Below are positions 62,267-64,000 of a DNA stretch of 64,000 nt, piece after piece (positions within the stretch are counted from its first letter, which is position 1; the number at the start of each line of letters is the position of its first letter). Location: contig CAUFBM010000012.1 in NCBI GenBank assembly GCA_959023295.1, positions 6,379 to 70,378 on the forward strand, in the 5' to 3' direction. Under the pieces are notes generated by a model. That model was not told where the DNA came from and ran no database searches. It worked only from the letters and a program-made list of their open reading frames with translations. This stretch comes from an uncultured Collinsella sp. (lineage in GTDB: Bacteria; Actinomycetota; Coriobacteriia; Coriobacteriales; Coriobacteriaceae). The position numbers were made by a program, and so were the translations under genes.

Positions 62267-62428
62267 TGTTTGCGTCGCTGCCGCCTATCGTGTGTCATAG
62301 AAATCCGCGATGGCCAGGTGCGCTGACGCTCATGTGCTTATGGGCTAGACTTAGCACCATTACGTGTTCGATGCGGTTGGTTGGCGGTTGCCGCCCGACC
62401 GATGTATATGACTTGAAGGTGCGTGCGC

Positions 62429-63061
62429 ATGAGCCAAGAGATGATGGATAAAACCTGTCGAGAGTTTGCCGAGGCGCTTGCCGCACGCGAGCCGGTGCCC
62501 GGCGGCGGCAGCGCGAGCGCCTTTGTGGGCGCGCTGGGCGCCTCACTTTGTGGGATGGTTGCGCGTTACGGTGCGACCAATCCCGCGCTTGCCGATCGCG
62601 CGGACGATCTGACACGCGCATTTGCCCAGGCAGACGAGTTGGCGCAGGAACTTGTGGGTCTGGTTGCCGAGGATGTTCGTGCATACGGCCAGGTGTCCGC
62701 GGCATACGGTATTTCCCGTGATGATCCGGCTCGACCCGCGGCGATTCAGGATGCGTTGCGCGTGGCGGCCATGCCTCCGTATCGGATTATGGATGCCTGC
62801 GGACGCGCACTGGCGCTGCTCGAGGACATGGCCGACAAGGGCTCGCGCCAGTTGCTGTCCGACGTGGCGTGCGGTGCCGTGTTCTGCCGCGCCGCCATGC
62901 AGGGCGCGAGCTTGACGCTTTTTGCCAATACCACGTCTATGAAAGACCGGGGGCGCGCCGAGGAACTCGAGGCGGCGTGCGATAAGCTGCTGGATACGTG
63001 GCTGCCGCGCGCCGATGCACTGGCGCGCCGTGCTGCTGACGCCGCAAGGAAGAGGGGGTAG
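62429..63061 (+). CDS. fchA: Methenyl-THF cyclohydrolase (cyclodeaminase family)
   Basis: Interconverts 5,10-methenyl-THF and 10-formyl-THF. 210 helical residues of the FTCD_C/FchA family with PVPGGGSASAFVGALGASL at the N-terminus and the usual SDVACGA and ANTTSMKD segments. ATG 62429 has GAAGGTG 9 nt upstream. It is 2 nt from folD and clearly co-transcribed. Next to a FolD that lacks its cyclohydrolase residues, it very likely supplies that step. Confidence 0.9.
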   Translation: MSQEMMDKTCREFAEALAAREPVPGGGSASAFVGALGASLCGMVARYGATNPALADRADDLTRAFAQADELAQELVGLVAEDVRAYGQVSAAYGISRDDPARPAAIQDALRVAAMPPYRIMDACGRALALLEDMADKGSRQLLSDVACGAVFCRAAMQGASLTLFANTTSMKDRGRAEELEAACDKLLDTWLPRADALARRAADAARKRG

Positions 63062-63063
63062 CC

Positions 63064-63918
63064 ATGGCCGAGCTGCTCAAGGGTGCTCCCGTTGCCCGCG
63101 CGTTGACCGAGGAACTTGCCGCTCGTTGCGCCGCCCTGCGCGAACAGGGCATCGTGCCGACGCTGACCATCGTGCGTGTGGGCGAGCGCGAGGACGACCT
63201 GTCCTACGAGCGTGGCGCACTCAAGCGCTGCGAGAAGACTGGCATTGAGGCTCGCCGCGTTTTGCTTCCCTCCGATGTTTCGCAGGACGAGCTGCTGGCG
63301 GCCATCGAGGACATCAATGCCGACCCCGCTGTTCATGGCTGCCTGATGTTTCGCCCGCTGCCAGCCGGCCTTGACGAGGATGCGGTTGCCGCGGCGCTCG
63401 ATCCTGCCAAGGACGTTGACTCCATGACGCCGGCCTCGCTGCTTACCACGCTTTCGGGTCGCGGCGAGGGCTTTGCTCCCTGCACGGCCGAGGCCGTGCT
63501 AGCGTTGCTGGACTATTACGGCGTTGAGCTGGATGGGGCCAAGGTCGCGGTCGTTGGTAGGTCGCTGGTGATTGGCCGTCCCGTTGCCGCCATGCTTACG
63601 GCTCGCAATGCCACGGTGACAATGTGCCATACGCATACGCGCGACTTGGCTGCCGAGTGCCGCGCGGCTGATATTGTGGTTGCGGCCGTTGGACGCGCGC
63701 GTACGATTGGCGCGGATGCGGTTCGCGAGGGCCAGACGATCATCGATGTTGGCATTAATTGGGACGAGGCCGCTGGCAAGCTGGTCGGCGATGTCGATTT
63801 TGATGCTGTGGAGCCGATCGTTGGCGCAATTACTCCCGTGCCGGGTGGCGTGGGCGCTGTAACGACGGCGGTTCTCGCCAAACACGTGATTGAAGCGGCG
63901 GAGTGCGCATCGAAATAG
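63064..63918 (+). CDS. folD: Methylene-THF dehydrogenase FolD, cyclohydrolase site altered
   Basis: NAD(P)-dependent methylene-THF dehydrogenase, 284 residues. Family motifs: DLSYERGALKRCEKTG, RPLPAGLDE, KDVDS, GRSLVIGRPVAAML and the C-terminal PVPGGVGAVTTAVL. In bifunctional FolD the YxxxK Lys is catalytic for cyclohydrolase; here that position is Ala52 (Tyr48+4), and the conserved VQLPLP Gln is Phe96. This points to dehydrogenase activity only, with FchA doing the other step. ATG 63064 lies after GAGGGGGTAGCC. Confidence 0.93.
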   Translation: MAELLKGAPVARALTEELAARCAALREQGIVPTLTIVRVGEREDDLSYERGALKRCEKTGIEARRVLLPSDVSQDELLAAIEDINADPAVHGCLMFRPLPAGLDEDAVAAALDPAKDVDSMTPASLLTTLSGRGEGFAPCTAEAVLALLDYYGVELDGAKVAVVGRSLVIGRPVAAMLTARNATVTMCHTHTRDLAAECRAADIVVAAVGRARTIGADAVREGQTIIDVGINWDEAAGKLVGDVDFDAVEPIVGAITPVPGGVGAVTTAVLAKHVIEAAECASK

Positions 63919-64000
63919 GCGTTTTAGGCTGTATAGAGGGTCAGTTATATACCCACTGTGCAAAAAACGCCAAATATGAGTACTGTTGCAAAGATAGTCA
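63919..64000. other. Downstream region with GTGCAAAAAACG motif
   Basis: GTGCAAAAAACG (63958-63969), then GAGTA and TTGCAA, resembles the right end of the MITE-like segment (minus strand of 8617-8628). No ORF or terminator is visible before the window ends. Confidence 0.35.

Overview
The window looks like a chromosome segment of a high-GC, anaerobic, fermentative actinobacterium of the class Coriobacteriia, most likely Collinsella or a close relative. This rests on GC-rich codon use, strong AGGAGG-type ribosome sites, an [FeFe]-hydrogenase, formate-tetrahydrofolate ligase with FchA and FolD, PTS sugar uptake with a GH4 phospho-glycosidase, a superoxide reductase and an AddAB-type recombination nuclease. 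The genus is inference; no rRNA or tRNA gene was recognised.

Layout. 1-1639: 5' part of a copper-type P-ATPase (minus). 1791-5747: a Ser/Thr kinase and an FHA protein, bracketed by a regular array of 59-bp palindromes (five copies downstream, two upstream). 6010-8217: DEAD-box RNA helicase. 8839-9600: flavodoxin/ferredoxin protein. 9944-14430: EIIA, BglG/LicT antiterminator, PTS EIICB and 6-phospho-alpha-glucosidase. 14688-20766: NuoF/GltD-type flavoprotein, [FeFe]-hydrogenase, ABC substrate-binding lipoprotein and a permease-ATPase fusion. 20982-24294: orphan DinJ-like antitoxin, CPBP protease, YgiQ radical-SAM protein. 24563-27905: YoaK membrane protein, FucO-type alcohol dehydrogenase, M42 peptidase. 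28044-29417: HTH-HipA-like kinase fusion. 29426-32328: mnmA, cysK and an IscR/CymR-like Rrf2 regulator. 32465-33453: holin-family membrane protein and a TrpR-like YerC protein. 33674-40459: addB-addA. 40638-44441: dnaE. 44578-48051: SWIM/SNF2 ATPase. 48153-50605: superoxide reductase and a degenerate NAD-synthase-like protein. 50886-53094: ruvCAB. 53241-54908: fhs. 55087-58924: membrane protein with a PASTA-like domain, CDF efflux pump, double zinc-ribbon protein. 59236-62052: ADP-ribosylglycohydrolase, a small PH-like protein, two paralogous lipoproteins. 62429-63918: fchA-folD.

Functional themes. Sugar uptake with phospho-alpha-glucoside hydrolysis, H2 evolution, formate activation and the folate one-carbon branch form a fermentative core. 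FolD has lost residues needed for cyclohydrolase activity, which fits the separate FchA next to it. AddAB, RuvABC, DnaE and the SNF2 protein form a DNA replication and repair block. The kinase, the FHA protein and the PASTA-like membrane protein with Thr-x-Val repeats could belong to one phospho-threonine signalling network.

The most unusual content is non-coding. There is an 80-bp-period array of palindromes around the kinase/FHA locus. There is a dispersed family of hairpins with locus-specific arms but a constant GGGGACGG-like loop. A multi-stem structured element sits upstream of ruvC, with a terminator-like hairpin on the minus strand. Several large nested palindromes and autoregulatory-looking operators are also present.
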